Source of the DNA: Vagococcus lutrae
GTDB taxonomy: Bacteria > Bacillota > Bacilli > Lactobacillales > Vagococcaceae
Direction of reading: 5' to 3'
Assembly: GCF_003987555.1 (NCBI RefSeq)
Contig: NZ_NGJW01000008.1
Location: 1 to 64,000 of the forward strand
Length of the DNA stretch: 64,000 bases
The notes under the pieces were generated by a model. It made no database searches, was not told the DNA's origin, and worked only from the letters and a program-made list of their open reading frames with translations. Made by a program: the position numbers and the translations under genes. How positions within the stretch are numbered: position 1 is the stretch's first letter; each line of letters opens with the position of its first letter. Positions 63,704 through 64,000 of the stretch are shown here, one piece after another.

Positions 63704-64000
63704 ATTCTCTTTTAAAGCGATACCCTTGATAAAATACAATGCCACATAGCACAATAAAAACTGGCATATAGACCGGATTAGACATAATGCCCCCTAGGAT
63801 AATAATCCCACTGCCTATACACGCTAACATAGGCGCTATTATCCCCTTAAAATGACTCTTAATCTCTTTCTTCATATATAGCTTCATAACATACACATAC
63901 AAAATAGGATAGCATATATAAGCAAAAACAATCGCTATTTCACTGACATCTCCTGTGGCTAATAATCCTAGCTTTTGTGTCAGATAGTGAATAGTCATCC
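63702..64000 (-). CDS. C-terminal part of a membrane transporter, probably amino-acid permease (partial)
   Basis: The gene runs in from the right edge; only the last ~99 residues are here. They form three hydrophobic helices (IAIVFAYICYPILYVYVMKLY; GIIAPMLACIGSGIIILGG; VYMPVFIVLCGIVFY, the first quoted from its core) and end in a basic tail. The pattern resembles the end of APC-superfamily permeases. An ATG at 63998 could in principle start a short protein, but no ribosome binding site can be judged. Confidence 0.55.
   Translation of the reverse strand, partial: MTIHYLTQKLGLLATGDVSEIAIVFAYICYPILYVYVMKLYMKKEIKSHFKGIIAPMLACIGSGIIILGGIMSNPVYMPVFIVLCGIVFYQGYRFKRE

Overview
The window reads as a chromosomal segment of a low-GC Gram-positive coccus of the Lactobacillales, most likely Enterococcaceae and perhaps Vagococcus or a close relative. 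The evidence is the gram-positive PolC polymerase, the rpsB-tsf-pyrH-frr and uppS-cdsA-rseP-proS-polC gene order, PerR, a trehalose PTS operon with TreR, ECF-type vitamin uptake, GntR and CcpA-style (cre) control, and frequent GTG/TTG starts behind strong AGGAGG ribosome binding sites. The genus call is inference; the order-level call is fairly safe. No tRNA, intact insertion sequence, prophage or CRISPR array is visible.

Left third (1-19.8 kb): the left edge cuts into the 5' leader of an rRNA operon that runs leftward off the window from three evenly built tandem promoters. Next come perR and the housekeeping block, all on the minus strand: rpsB-tsf, pyrH-frr, uppS-cdsA-rseP-proS, polC. A ClC chloride transporter gene sits in opposite orientation between frr and uppS and splits the usual cluster. 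A methyltransferase/SGNH-hydrolase pair, an acyl-CoA thioesterase, and coaA-guaA follow.

Middle (19.8-33.5 kb): an acetoin dehydrogenase operon (acoL-A-B-C) has a sigma-54 promoter, a TGCAACA repeat cluster that looks like the AcoR enhancer site, and a cre site; the AcoR activator gene lies upstream. After an unrecognised membrane protein comes a zinc-independent S14 gene (rpsN) with a 43-residue basic ORF behind it and a Zur-like palindrome in front. A peptidoglycan deacetylase and an M23 hydrolase converge on one terminator, and each has a WalR-type box at its promoter. A GH1 phospho-glucosidase and a divergent GntR regulator share an intergenic palindrome.

33.5-39.1 kb looks like an A+T-rich island: phosphonate-type transporter genes phnD-C-E-E, a calcineurin-like phosphoesterase and a Crp/Fnr regulator, bounded by two nearly identical terminator hairpins. 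Four TTTAC repeats with exact 11-bp phasing upstream of phnD look like a PhoP box, suggesting scavenging of organic phosphorus under phosphate starvation.

39.4-51.5 kb: a MerR/histidine-phosphatase pair; an ECF transporter with a DUF4430 lipoprotein, probably for a corrinoid-like vitamin; treP-treC with treR; and an Rrf2 regulator with a 900-residue YhgE/Pip membrane protein.

51.5-64 kb: xpt with a DsrE-like gene, rlmD, then a six-gene minus-strand operon (YitT membrane protein, GntR regulator, PepV-like dipeptidase, aspartylglucosaminidase-type asparaginase, GHL6-type glycosidase, ROK kinase). Its promoter carries a cre site and a GntR-type palindrome. The gene content fits stepwise catabolism of glycoasparagines or N-glycopeptides and is the best candidate here for an undescribed system. 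Veg, a VanZ-like protein, pepF and the C-terminus of a permease close the window.
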